Shown piece after piece: positions 14,858 through 20,799 of a stretch of DNA of 22,241 bases (positions are counted from its first letter, which is position 1; every line of letters begins with the position of its first letter). Source of the DNA: Alphaproteobacteria bacterium (GTDB taxonomy: Bacteria; Pseudomonadota; Alphaproteobacteria; Rs-D84). A program made the translations under genes and the position numbers. The stretch lies in contig JAGCOU010000053.1 of the NCBI GenBank assembly GCA_017642565.1, positions 1 to 22,241 on the forward strand, written 5' to 3'. Under the pieces are notes generated by a model that saw only the letters and a list, made by a program, of their open reading frames with translations, ran no database searches and was not told the DNA's origin.

Positions 14858-16522
14858 TTATTCAAACAATAACGGAATTATGCCATCCAAAATAGCACCT
14901 GCAGTTGGCACAGCGTTCCAAGCAGCGGTTTTCCAGCCACCAGATTCTTTGGTTCCTTGGGGTTCGTCTAACATTATCATTATAATATATTGTGGCGCAG
15001 ACACGGGGAATATTCCTGTGAACACTGTCGTATTTCTATTTTTATCGCTTCGTCTATCAGCACCACGTTTTTCAGCAGTTCCTGTTTTTCCACCAACTTC
15101 TATTCCTTTGACTCTTGCTTTCTTGGCAGTTGTTTGTTCTGCGATATTAAACATAATATTACGCAAAGTAGCAGAAATTTCAGCATCCAAAACGCGTTCC
15201 CCACGCACAGCACCTATGTTTCGCTTTAAAAGCGTAGGATAAATATAAATTCCCCCGTTTGTCATAGCGTTCACTGCCAACAATAAATGCATTGGCGTTA
15301 CAGCAATTCCATGTCCAAACGCAGCCGTAGCCCTTTCTGTTGGCCCCCAAACTTTATAAGTCAATGCAGTTTCCGTTTTACCGAATTCCAAATTCAAAGG
15401 TTTATCAAAATTCAATCTGTGGAAAAATTCTTTCTGTGCACCATTAGGCAAATCAAGCGCGATTCTAGCACTTCCTACATTGCAAGAATGTAACATTATC
15501 TCAGGCGCTCTTAAATTTCTCTTGCCCATTTTTTTCACAACATCACGTTTAAAAGACGACACATCATCAATAGGTTTTTTCATCGCCGGTCTTCCAAACT
15601 TGTCATAAATCATCAAAGGTTGATCAACTTTGTATTCTTTGTTTTGCAAATTGTTTTCATACGCCAGCGCAGTATTAAATATCTTAAATATAGAACCCAT
15701 TTCAAAATTGTTACGTAATAATTTAAACTTGCGCACCGCTGCAGAACTTGAATTTATATCATTTGGGTCGTAATCAGGAATTTGCACCATCGCTATCATC
15801 TCGCCAGTACTAGAATTCATCAACATACCCATAGCACCCTTGGCCTGATATTTATTCATAGCAATGCTCAATTGTTCATAAAATATATTTTGCACACGCG
15901 AATCAATAGAAAGACGCAAAGGATCTTTGTTTTCACGCAAATATTCATCATAAGCATATTCTACGCCTTCAAGTCCTGCATCTTTACCAGCAAAACCTAC
16001 TACATGAGCAAATACATTTCTTTGAGGATAACGCCGTTGAGTAAATTGTTCTATCTCAAAACAGTTATATTTTCTATGTGCTTCTTTGATATTTTTTATT
16101 TGTTCTTCGCTTGCATTCTTTTTGATATATAAACCGCGTTTACCAGACTTAATCAAATTAAGCGCATCTGCGATACTGTAATCCATTGGCGCTATTTTAT
16201 GTATTTCATTCGCCACAGAATTAATATCTTTTTCTTTTACGCGCAAAGGAAAAAGTTTTATATTCCCTGATTTTACACTTCTAGCCAACACGACACCGTT
16301 TCTATCAACAATATCAGCACGACTTTCTATTTCATTTGCAAAACCATTATATTTACCAATATCGTTGCTCTGTAACCCGAGTTGCAAAGTCCTCGCAATA
16401 AACACAGAGAACAAACACACAAAAGCGAATTTTATCCAGCGCAAACGATTTGCACTTTCGCGATTATAAATCGCGCCTTTGTATTCATGAGGCAAAACAT
16501 CTTGACCTATGTTAAAACTCAT
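14858..16522 (-). CDS. ftsI: Septal peptidoglycan transpeptidase FtsI (class B PBP3)
   Basis: FtsI cross-links septal peptidoglycan in the FtsQLB-FtsWI divisome. The 554-residue protein has a cytoplasmic N-terminus, one membrane helix (about 28-48), a dimerisation/pedestal domain with RADIVDRNGVVLA (68-80) and a transpeptidase domain with the three active-site motifs: SIFK (Ser277-Lys280, in FEMGSIFK), SCN (346-348) and KTGT (479-482, GGKTGTAEK). The Ser motif reads EMGSIFK where most FtsI have EPGSTFK. Its ATG overlaps the upstream ftsL-like gene by 4 bases, as in the dcw cluster, but rsmH/mraW and murE are absent and suf genes sit upstream. Confidence 0.93.
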   Translation of the reverse strand: MSFNIGQDVLPHEYKGAIYNRESANRLRWIKFAFVCLFSVFIARTLQLGLQSNDIGKYNGFANEIESRADIVDRNGVVLARSVKSGNIKLFPLRVKEKDINSVANEIHKIAPMDYSIADALNLIKSGKRGLYIKKNASEEQIKNIKEAHRKYNCFEIEQFTQRRYPQRNVFAHVVGFAGKDAGLEGVEYAYDEYLRENKDPLRLSIDSRVQNIFYEQLSIAMNKYQAKGAMGMLMNSSTGEMIAMVQIPDYDPNDINSSSAAVRKFKLLRNNFEMGSIFKIFNTALAYENNLQNKEYKVDQPLMIYDKFGRPAMKKPIDDVSSFKRDVVKKMGKRNLRAPEIMLHSCNVGSARIALDLPNGAQKEFFHRLNFDKPLNLEFGKTETALTYKVWGPTERATAAFGHGIAVTPMHLLLAVNAMTNGGIYIYPTLLKRNIGAVRGERVLDAEISATLRNIMFNIAEQTTAKKARVKGIEVGGKTGTAEKRGADRRSDKNRNTTVFTGIFPVSAPQYIIMIMLDEPQGTKESGGWKTAAWNAVPTAGAILDGIIPLLFE

Positions 16523-16812
16523 TGTTCTCCTACCATCGGTATTTCATCTATATGAATATTTTTACTGAAAGAAACAGTTTCTGCCTGGGGATTGTTCCCC
16601 ATCACAGACCCACGCAACATTCCAGCCGAAGAAAGCGATGAAAAACGCGTTCCTGCAATATCATACTCTTGTTTTGTGTTTTCTAAACTGCGCCTCACAG
16701 AATTTAAATTACTGTTTTGCACACGATAACACACTTGAAGAAAAGCGATAAGACATATAACGCCACACAACATAGCAACACCTATATTGAACATCTTTTC
16801 ATCGTCTCTCAT
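16519..16812 (-). CDS. ftsL: FtsL-like bitopic division protein
   Basis: From ATG 16812 the product is 97 residues: a short cytoplasmic start (MRDDEKMFN), one membrane helix (about 8-27, IGVAMLCGVICLIAFLQVCY) and a short coiled-coil-like segment (VRRSLENTKQEYDIAGTRFSS). This is the FtsL layout. The identity rests mainly on position, directly upstream of ftsI with a 4-base overlap. The usual leucine heptads are weak and the C-terminal part (after about 60) is polar and unlike classical FtsL. The start is set by AGGAAAGG 6 bases before ATG 16812. An in-frame GTG at 16851 would overlap sufE by 4 bases and add 13 residues but has no better site. Confidence 0.6.
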   Translation of the reverse strand: MRDDEKMFNIGVAMLCGVICLIAFLQVCYRVQNSNLNSVRRSLENTKQEYDIAGTRFSSLSSAGMLRGSVMGNNPQAETVSFSKNIHIDEIPMVGEQ

Positions 16813-16847
16813 GAACAACCTTTCCTTTACTATTAATAAGTATTCTA

Positions 16848-17210
16848 TCACAAATTATGAAAAAAACTAATCATAGATTGCACACCATTTAATCTAGCCG
16901 CGCCAAAATGCAGATTTAGGCTATTAAATTCGCCTAACAAGTCCATTTTTTTTATTTCATTGGCATTTTTTCCATCTACCATAGACAAGATAATTGCGAC
17001 AATTCCACGCACCATAGCCGAATCGGCTACACCATAAAAACGACCGTCTTTTTCGCATATTTTTACAAAAGAAGCACAACCTAAAATTTCACTACATTTT
17101 GCATTTTCTGGAACAGGAACCAAATTTTTTCCAAATTCCATCACCATTTCTAATTTTTCAACATCTTCACCTGCAAACGACAAAGCATTTTTTATTTCGG
17201 CATAAGTCAT
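16848..17210 (-). CDS. sufE: SufE-like sulfur acceptor for cysteine desulfurase
   Basis: SufE takes the persulfide from SufS and passes it to the SufBCD scaffold. The protein from ATG 17210 is 120 residues, close to the usual 138. The persulfide-carrying Cys is Cys45 in the family loop EILGCASFVKI (E. coli has VPGCQSQVW). Further family positions are YGVADSAMVRGIVAIILSMVDG and the C-terminal LSxxRxNGVQSMI-type block (FGAARLNGVQSMISFF). ATG 17210 is chosen because the family starts there and it lies 2 bases after the stop of the MIP18-family gene. A longer open frame back to 17291 would overlap that gene. sufS is two genes upstream in the same run. Confidence 0.9.
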   Translation of the reverse strand: MTYAEIKNALSFAGEDVEKLEMVMEFGKNLVPVPENAKCSEILGCASFVKICEKDGRFYGVADSAMVRGIVAIILSMVDGKNANEIKKMDLLGEFNSLNLHFGAARLNGVQSMISFFHNL

Positions 17211-17212
17211 CT

Positions 17213-17527
17213 TTACCACCCCTGCTCTGTTAAATCTAGTTCTATACGCGCTTCTTCGCTCATTCGAGATAAATCCCACGCAGGTTCCCAAACCAATTTT
17301 ACCTCAACAGGTATTCCATCTGTTACTGTTTCAACATTAGATTTTACCTGTTGCATAATATCTTCCATCATAGGACATGTAGGACTCGTAAAAGTCATTT
17401 CTATTACAACACTATCTTGATTAATAGCAATATCATAAATCAACCCCAAATCCCATATATTCACAGGAATTTCTGGGTCGTAAACTTTTTTTATTTCATT
17501 AATAATATTTTCACGATTAATTTCCAT
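17213..17527 (-). CDS. sufT: SufT-like MIP18/DUF59-family Fe-S assembly factor
   Basis: The 104-residue protein is a single MIP18 (DUF59) domain. It shows the signatures DPEIPVNIWDLGLIYDI (about 18-34) and TSPTCPM with the conserved Cys, followed by VKLVWEPAWDLSRMSEEAR. SufT-type proteins help mature Fe-S proteins, and the position between sufS and sufE supports this over the PaaD relative. ATG 17527 lies 1 base after the sufS stop. An in-frame TTG at 17536 inside sufS is less likely. sufA, sufB, sufC and sufD are not in the window. Confidence 0.88.
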   Translation of the reverse strand: MEINRENIINEIKKVYDPEIPVNIWDLGLIYDIAINQDSVVIEMTFTSPTCPMMEDIMQQVKSNVETVTDGIPVEVKLVWEPAWDLSRMSEEARIELDLTEQGW

Positions 17528-17528
17528 A

Positions 17529-18641
17529 TTAACCAACTATTTTCTTTATGTTTTCAACTACATACTTCGCTTCTTCTTTTGTGTTCCAAGGTCCCACAGA
17601 AATACGCACACTGCCGTCTATATCTAATTTGTTATGAATCCACGAAGCACACATATTCCCAACACGCAGACAAATATTACGCACGCCCATCATGCCCCCA
17701 AAATCAAGCACATGCATATCACGAATAACAAAAGATAATATCTTCGCTTTTCTCGCAGTGATTATCTTTATCCGCTCTATCTTGGATAATTCATCATACA
17801 TATAATCCAGCAAATCTTGTCCGCCATCCCAATATTTCAATTCTTCCACAGCAGATTTTATCCCAACAATTTGAGTCAAAGGCAGTGTCCCAGCCTCAAA
17901 TTTCTCACCACCTTGATTTAAAATCAAATCACCATTATCCAGGATGCGTTTTAACATGCCCCCACCAAATTTATCGCATTGCCAAAATTCTGGATTTTTT
18001 ATATACATCACCCCAACACCAGTATCTGCACCAATCTTATGGCCTGAAAAAACAAGAAAATCGCAATCAAATTTTTTAACATCGATTTTTTCATGAGCAA
18101 CATATTGCGCCGCATCAACAACAGTAATTGCATTTGGATTTTTTGCACGCACAGTTTTGATAAAACCACTCACATCTTGTGGAACGCCTAATACATTAGA
18201 CATAGCAGTTATAACAAAAACATCAGCCTGTGGAATTTTATCAAAATCAAAATCAAGGTTCTTGTCTAAATTCAAAAGAATCGTCTTGCACCCACCTGTT
18301 TTTGACAATTCTTCCCATGGAAGACGCGCACTATGATGGTCCAAATCAGACACAGCAACAATCAAGTTTTTATCTGCCACAGTATTTTTTATAATGTTAA
18401 CTATTCTGTTCAAAGCATCGGTTGAACCATTGGTCCAAACAATGTTTTTTTCACTTGCGCCGATAAAATTAGCAATTTTGCGTCTTGACTCTAAAACCAA
18501 ATCATCAACTTTTTCTGCGCGTCCACAAATACCACGGCCAGCATTAGCATACGAATTTGCCAGAAAATCAGCCTCTGATTCAATCACTGATTGTGGTTTA
18601 AGCCAACTTGCACTCGCATCCATATAGACGAATTTTTTCAT
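17529..18641 (-). CDS. sufS: Cysteine desulfurase, SufS-like (class V aminotransferase)
   Basis: SufS removes sulfur from L-cysteine with PLP and forms a persulfide for Fe-S cluster assembly. The 370-residue protein is shorter than typical SufS (about 406). The PLP Lys is Lys202 in FSGHKIGADTGVGVMY. Other signatures are TNGSTDALNRI, DLDHHSARLPWEEL (group II style), VVDAAQYVAHEKIDV and FEAGTLP. The catalytic Cys is Cys331 in RVGNMCASW, where most SufS have RxGHHCAQP. The His-His pair before Cys is replaced by Asn-Met, so turnover may differ. It begins a coupled run with the sufT-like gene (1-base gap), sufE, the ftsL-like gene and ftsI. Its ribosome-binding site is weak (AAGAGA). Confidence 0.88.
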   Translation of the reverse strand: MKKFVYMDASASWLKPQSVIESEADFLANSYANAGRGICGRAEKVDDLVLESRRKIANFIGASEKNIVWTNGSTDALNRIVNIIKNTVADKNLIVAVSDLDHHSARLPWEELSKTGGCKTILLNLDKNLDFDFDKIPQADVFVITAMSNVLGVPQDVSGFIKTVRAKNPNAITVVDAAQYVAHEKIDVKKFDCDFLVFSGHKIGADTGVGVMYIKNPEFWQCDKFGGGMLKRILDNGDLILNQGGEKFEAGTLPLTQIVGIKSAVEELKYWDGGQDLLDYMYDELSKIERIKIITARKAKILSFVIRDMHVLDFGGMMGVRNICLRVGNMCASWIHNKLDIDGSVRISVGPWNTKEEAKYVVENIKKIVG

Positions 18642-18668
18642 GTCGTTTTTCTCTTGCTTTTTGCTATG

Positions 18669-18676
18669 ATTATAAT
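18669..18676. promoter_or_regulatory. Palindromic -10 shared by divergent sufS and trxA
   Basis: ATTATAAT (18669-18676) is its own reverse complement and holds TATAAT on both strands: 18671-18676 for trxA (+) and 18674-18669 for sufS (-). The only gap between the divergent genes is 74 bp. Predicted leaders are about 33 bases (trxA) and 20 bases (sufS). Neither strand has a good -35, so the element is a candidate only. Confidence 0.45.
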
Positions 18677-18715
18677 AAACTCAATTCAAATATAAATAAC
18701 ATTAAGGAGAAAAAA

Positions 18716-19036
18716 ATGTCATTACAACACGCAACAGATGAAACATTTGATTCTACAATAACCAAAGGTTTGACCTTGGTAGATTTTTGGGCAACTTGGT
18801 GTGGTCCCTGTCAAATGTTTGGCCCTATATTCGAAGCAGTGGCAGACGAACAAAGCGATGTGAATTTCGTAAAATTCGAAATAGACGAAGGCAACAGACG
18901 CACACCTGCTAAATTCGGCATACGCAGCATCCCAAGCGTTTTGGCATTTAAAGATGGCGAATTAAAAGAAGCTCGTACCGGCCTGATGGATGAAGAAACT
19001 TTAACCCAATGGATAAAAGAACTAAAGGCGGCATAA
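18716..19036 (+). CDS. trxA: Thioredoxin
   Basis: The 106-residue protein is a normal-length thioredoxin that reduces protein disulfides in the cytoplasm. The active site is FWATWCGPCQMFGP (WCGPC), preceded by LVDFWA. Further signatures are FEIDEGNRRTPAKFGIRSIPSVLAFKDGE, which includes the cis-Pro loop (IPS). ATG 18716 is chosen because AAGGAG lies 7 bases upstream and the family starts here. The frame is open further upstream (to 18608), but that part is antisense to the start of sufS. The dksA-like gene follows after 1 base. Confidence 0.95.
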   Translation: MSLQHATDETFDSTITKGLTLVDFWATWCGPCQMFGPIFEAVADEQSDVNFVKFEIDEGNRRTPAKFGIRSIPSVLAFKDGELKEARTGLMDEETLTQWIKELKAA

Positions 19037-19037
19037 C

Positions 19038-19469
19038 ATGGCAAAAACCAATTATAAAACTCTTGAATTAGATTCTAAATATACACCCAAAAAATCTGAA
19101 CCATATATGTGCGAAAAACAATTGGCATATTTTTACCAGTTGTTAAATTCTCAACGCGAAGAAATATTGCAAGATCGCGAATCGGTCTTAAGCGATGTTA
19201 GAATGGCAGAAAAAAATGAAACGGCAGGTGTTGGTGATGAACAAGACCAAGCGAGCGCGGAACAAGAAATCACAATGAATTTACGTATGTCAGAACGCGC
19301 TTCCAATTTACTTGGAAAAATAAACGCGGCATTGGAACGCATGGAAAAAGGCACATACGGATACAGCGTTATCTCTGGCGAAGAAATCGGTTTGCAACGT
19401 ATGTTGGCGCGCCCACTTGCTACGATGACTATCGAAGAACAAGAAGAACATGAACAAAGAAAGAAATAA
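19038..19469 (+). CDS. dksA: DksA-family RNA polymerase secondary-channel regulator lacking zinc-finger cysteines
   Basis: DksA binds the RNA polymerase secondary channel and works with ppGpp. The 143-residue protein matches DksA throughout: CEKQLAYFYQLLNSQREEIL, a coiled coil, the tip motif D67-x2-D70-x-A72 (GDEQDQASAEQE), LLGKINAALERMEKGTYGYS and GEEIGLQRMLARPLATMTIEEQEEHEQR. The C4 zinc finger is missing: the positions of the four Cys in E. coli DksA are Ser110, Ser113, Thr131 and Glu134. Alphaproteobacterial DksA proteins often keep only one Cys; this one keeps none, and the only Cys is Cys25. The tip motif is intact, so it should still act on polymerase, independent of zinc. It is coupled to trxA (1-base gap) and ends at a strong terminator. 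Confidence 0.9.
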   Translation: MAKTNYKTLELDSKYTPKKSEPYMCEKQLAYFYQLLNSQREEILQDRESVLSDVRMAEKNETAGVGDEQDQASAEQEITMNLRMSERASNLLGKINAALERMEKGTYGYSVISGEEIGLQRMLARPLATMTIEEQEEHEQRKK

Positions 19470-19492
19470 TACTACGATTTAAATTTCTATTT

Positions 19493-19519
19493 AAAAACCA
19501 CCCAATTGGGTGGTTTTTT
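19493..19519 (+). terminator. Bidirectional terminator between the dksA-like gene and tatA
   Basis: CCACCC (19498-19503) pairs with GGGTGG (19508-19513) around AATT, flanked by A5 before and T6 after. It serves the trxA-dksA transcript and, read on the minus strand, the tatA transcript. Confidence 0.92.
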
Positions 19520-19525
19520 CAAATC

Positions 19526-19729
19526 TTATTTTGATTTTTTACTCTTCACATTTTTCCCAGTTTTTTTAACTGGCGCTTTTTTTACTTTCTTTGGTTCGTC
19601 TTTAACTTCATTTTTAAAAGTTTTAATTCCATTTGCGATATTTTTCGCCATCGCAGGAATCTTAGCCGAACCGAACAAAATAAGAATCAACAAAACTATT
19701 AAAATTATTTCCCAAATACCACCTTTCAT
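19526..19729 (-). CDS. tatA: Sec-independent protein translocase TatA
   Basis: TatA multimers form the translocation channel of the Tat system. From ATG 19729 the product is 67 residues: MKGGIWEIILIVLLILILFGSAKIPAMAK... with a membrane helix (about 4-19), the canonical FG hinge, the amphipathic helix (KIPAMAKNIANGIKTFKNEV) and a Lys-rich tail. ATG 19729 is chosen over an ATG-less upstream extension because GGGG lies 8 bases upstream and TatA starts here. It follows the SPOR gene by 14 bases. Its partners tatB and tatC are about 8 kb away on the same strand. Confidence 0.9.
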   Translation of the reverse strand: MKGGIWEIILIVLLILILFGSAKIPAMAKNIANGIKTFKNEVKDEPKKVKKAPVKKTGKNVKSKKSK

Positions 19730-19743
19730 ATTATATCCCCTTT

Positions 19744-20508
19744 TTATTTTGTCACATAACAATCAAGCCCATCAGATTTTGCGTTTCTGCAAAAACCATT
19801 GGCCTCGTTCGCAGTATGGAACGGAACGCGTAAACGATATGTTGTTGCGCCTTTGACCTGAGCTGCCAAAATCACAAATTGTTTACCATTGAATAAATTA
19901 CCATGTGCGGAACGCATTTTTTGTTCTGCACTTTGTGCTGCAGCCCTTGAACTATAAGAGCCAAACTGAACATAAATGCTGCCGCTGCTGGCAGTCGCAG
20001 TTTGTTTTTTTGCCGGCGCACTTGTCTTTTTAGGCTGTGCTTTTGCAACAGGCTTTGGCACAGGAGCACTTTCTGTCACTTTATCAGGATTAAATGTGAC
20101 ATCTTTTCTATCTTCAACTACGCGCACAGGATTACCATTTGTTTCAACTGGTTTTGCCTGTTCAACAGCAACCGGTGCCACAGGAACAGCCGGTTCTATC
20201 GCGACTGGTGCAACTGGCGCAACAGGTTCAGCCGGTTTTTCCGGCACATTCAAATCAGCCACAGGTTGAACAGAATTATCAACCGCTTCAATTGGTGTAT
20301 CTAAATCAACGCTGACGCTAGTATCTGAATTGCCACCAATTTTTGCAACTATAATCCAAGTAGCCAAAACGATAATCGCAACCCCCAACCCCATCAAAAG
20401 CCAAGGTTTTTTTGGTCTTGGACTTGAAAACGGAGTTGCTTCTGGCAAAGCGTCAACTTCGTTGTTATCCTCTAAATCTAATAAATCTAAATTTTCTTCT
20501 TTATCCAT
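19744..20508 (-). CDS. SPOR-domain inner-membrane protein (FtsN-like)
   Basis: The 254-residue protein has an acidic cytoplasmic N-terminus (1-33), one membrane helix (about 36-56), a Pro/Ala/Val-rich periplasmic linker (about 90-130, with APVAPVA-type repeats), an Ala/Lys/Pro stretch, and a SPOR domain (about 177-254; IYVQFGSYSSRAAAQSAEQKM and TYRLRVPF). SPOR domains bind denuded glycans at the septum. The layout is that of FtsN or related SPOR proteins; which one cannot be told, so no symbol is given. The Cys pair near the end (in GFCRNAKSDGLDCYV) may form a disulfide. GGGAG lies 7 bases before the ATG. Confidence 0.85.
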   Translation of the reverse strand: MDKEENLDLLDLEDNNEVDALPEATPFSSPRPKKPWLLMGLGVAIIVLATWIIVAKIGGNSDTSVSVDLDTPIEAVDNSVQPVADLNVPEKPAEPVAPVAPVAIEPAVPVAPVAVEQAKPVETNGNPVRVVEDRKDVTFNPDKVTESAPVPKPVAKAQPKKTSAPAKKQTATASSGSIYVQFGSYSSRAAAQSAEQKMRSAHGNLFNGKQFVILAAQVKGATTYRLRVPFHTANEANGFCRNAKSDGLDCYVTK

Positions 20509-20517
20509 GATATGTCT

Positions 20518-20540
20518 CCCATGTTAAAAATTCTCATGGG
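20518..20540 (-). promoter_or_regulatory. 5' leader hairpin overlapping the SPOR gene ribosome-binding site
   Basis: CCCATG (20535-20540 on the minus strand) pairs with CATGGG (20518-20523) around an 11-base loop. The right arm ends in the GGGAG that serves as the ribosome-binding site for ATG 20508, so pairing would partly hide it. The hairpin starts at about the predicted transcription start. Confidence 0.35.
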
Positions 20541-20543
20541 ACT

Positions 20544-20571
20544 ATTATATCATAAAAAAACGATAAACCAA
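20544..20571 (-). promoter_or_regulatory. Promoter of the SPOR-tatA unit
   Basis: Minus strand TTGGTT (20566-20571), 16-base spacer, perfect TATAAT (20544-20549). Transcription would start near 20537. Confidence 0.55.
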
Positions 20572-20582
20572 AATTATTTTGG
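20568..20582 (-). repeat. Inverted repeat at the lipoprotein stop codon, possible weak terminator
   Basis: CCAAAA (20568-20573) and TTTTGG (20577-20582) flank the stop codon of the 47-residue lipoprotein. On the minus strand it is followed by TTTATCGTTTTTTT, which could make a weak AT-rich terminator. It overlaps the -35 of the SPOR promoter. Confidence 0.35.
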
Positions 20583-20717
20583 CATATTTCCAAAATTAGG
20601 TGGAACTATTAATTTATGATTAGATTCAACAATGGGTTCGTTTTCACATTTACAAGAACACCCCGCAACAACACAAACGACAGAACACAATGCTAACATT
20701 AAAACTATTTTTTTCAT
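20574..20717 (-). CDS. Very small lipoprotein (47 residues)
   Basis: This minus-strand frame encodes 47 residues: a start MKKIVLMLALCSVVCVVAGC with a lipobox VAGC (lipidated Cys20), then SCKCENEPIVESNHK and the end IVPPNFGNMPK. The three Cys after or in the lipobox (20, 22, 24) are notable. The signal peptide, a GAGGAA just before the ATG and the position in an otherwise empty 290-bp gap support a real gene. It is below the size used by common gene callers. No family is recognised; it recalls entericidin-like or Lpp-like small lipoproteins only in size. Confidence 0.7.
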   Translation of the reverse strand: MKKIVLMLALCSVVCVVAGCSCKCENEPIVESNHKLIVPPNFGNMPK

Positions 20718-20741
20718 TTCCTCGCCTTTTCTCTCATGTCA

Positions 20742-20762
20742 TGGGGCGAAAAAAGCGCCCCA
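20742..20762 (-). repeat. Stable GC hairpin between thrS and the small lipoprotein gene
   Basis: TGGGGCG (20742-20748) pairs with CGCCCCA (20756-20762) around a 7-base A-rich loop (T-rich on the minus strand). No T-run follows in either direction, so it is not a standard terminator. It would lie in the 5' leader of the small lipoprotein mRNA or the 3' region of thrS. It differs by one base from the hairpin at 7845-7863. Confidence 0.55.
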
Positions 20763-20799
20763 CTTCATTTATAAATCGATTCGTATATTACGACTTGAA

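Noticed and set aside
18608..18715. Upstream extension of the thioredoxin frame
   Set aside because: It is antisense to the start of sufS, and the AAGGAG site and family start both point to ATG 18716.
19976..20304. Plus-strand ORFs with Gly/Ala/Thr repeats
   Set aside because: They are the reverse strand of the Pro/Ala/Val linker of the SPOR protein.
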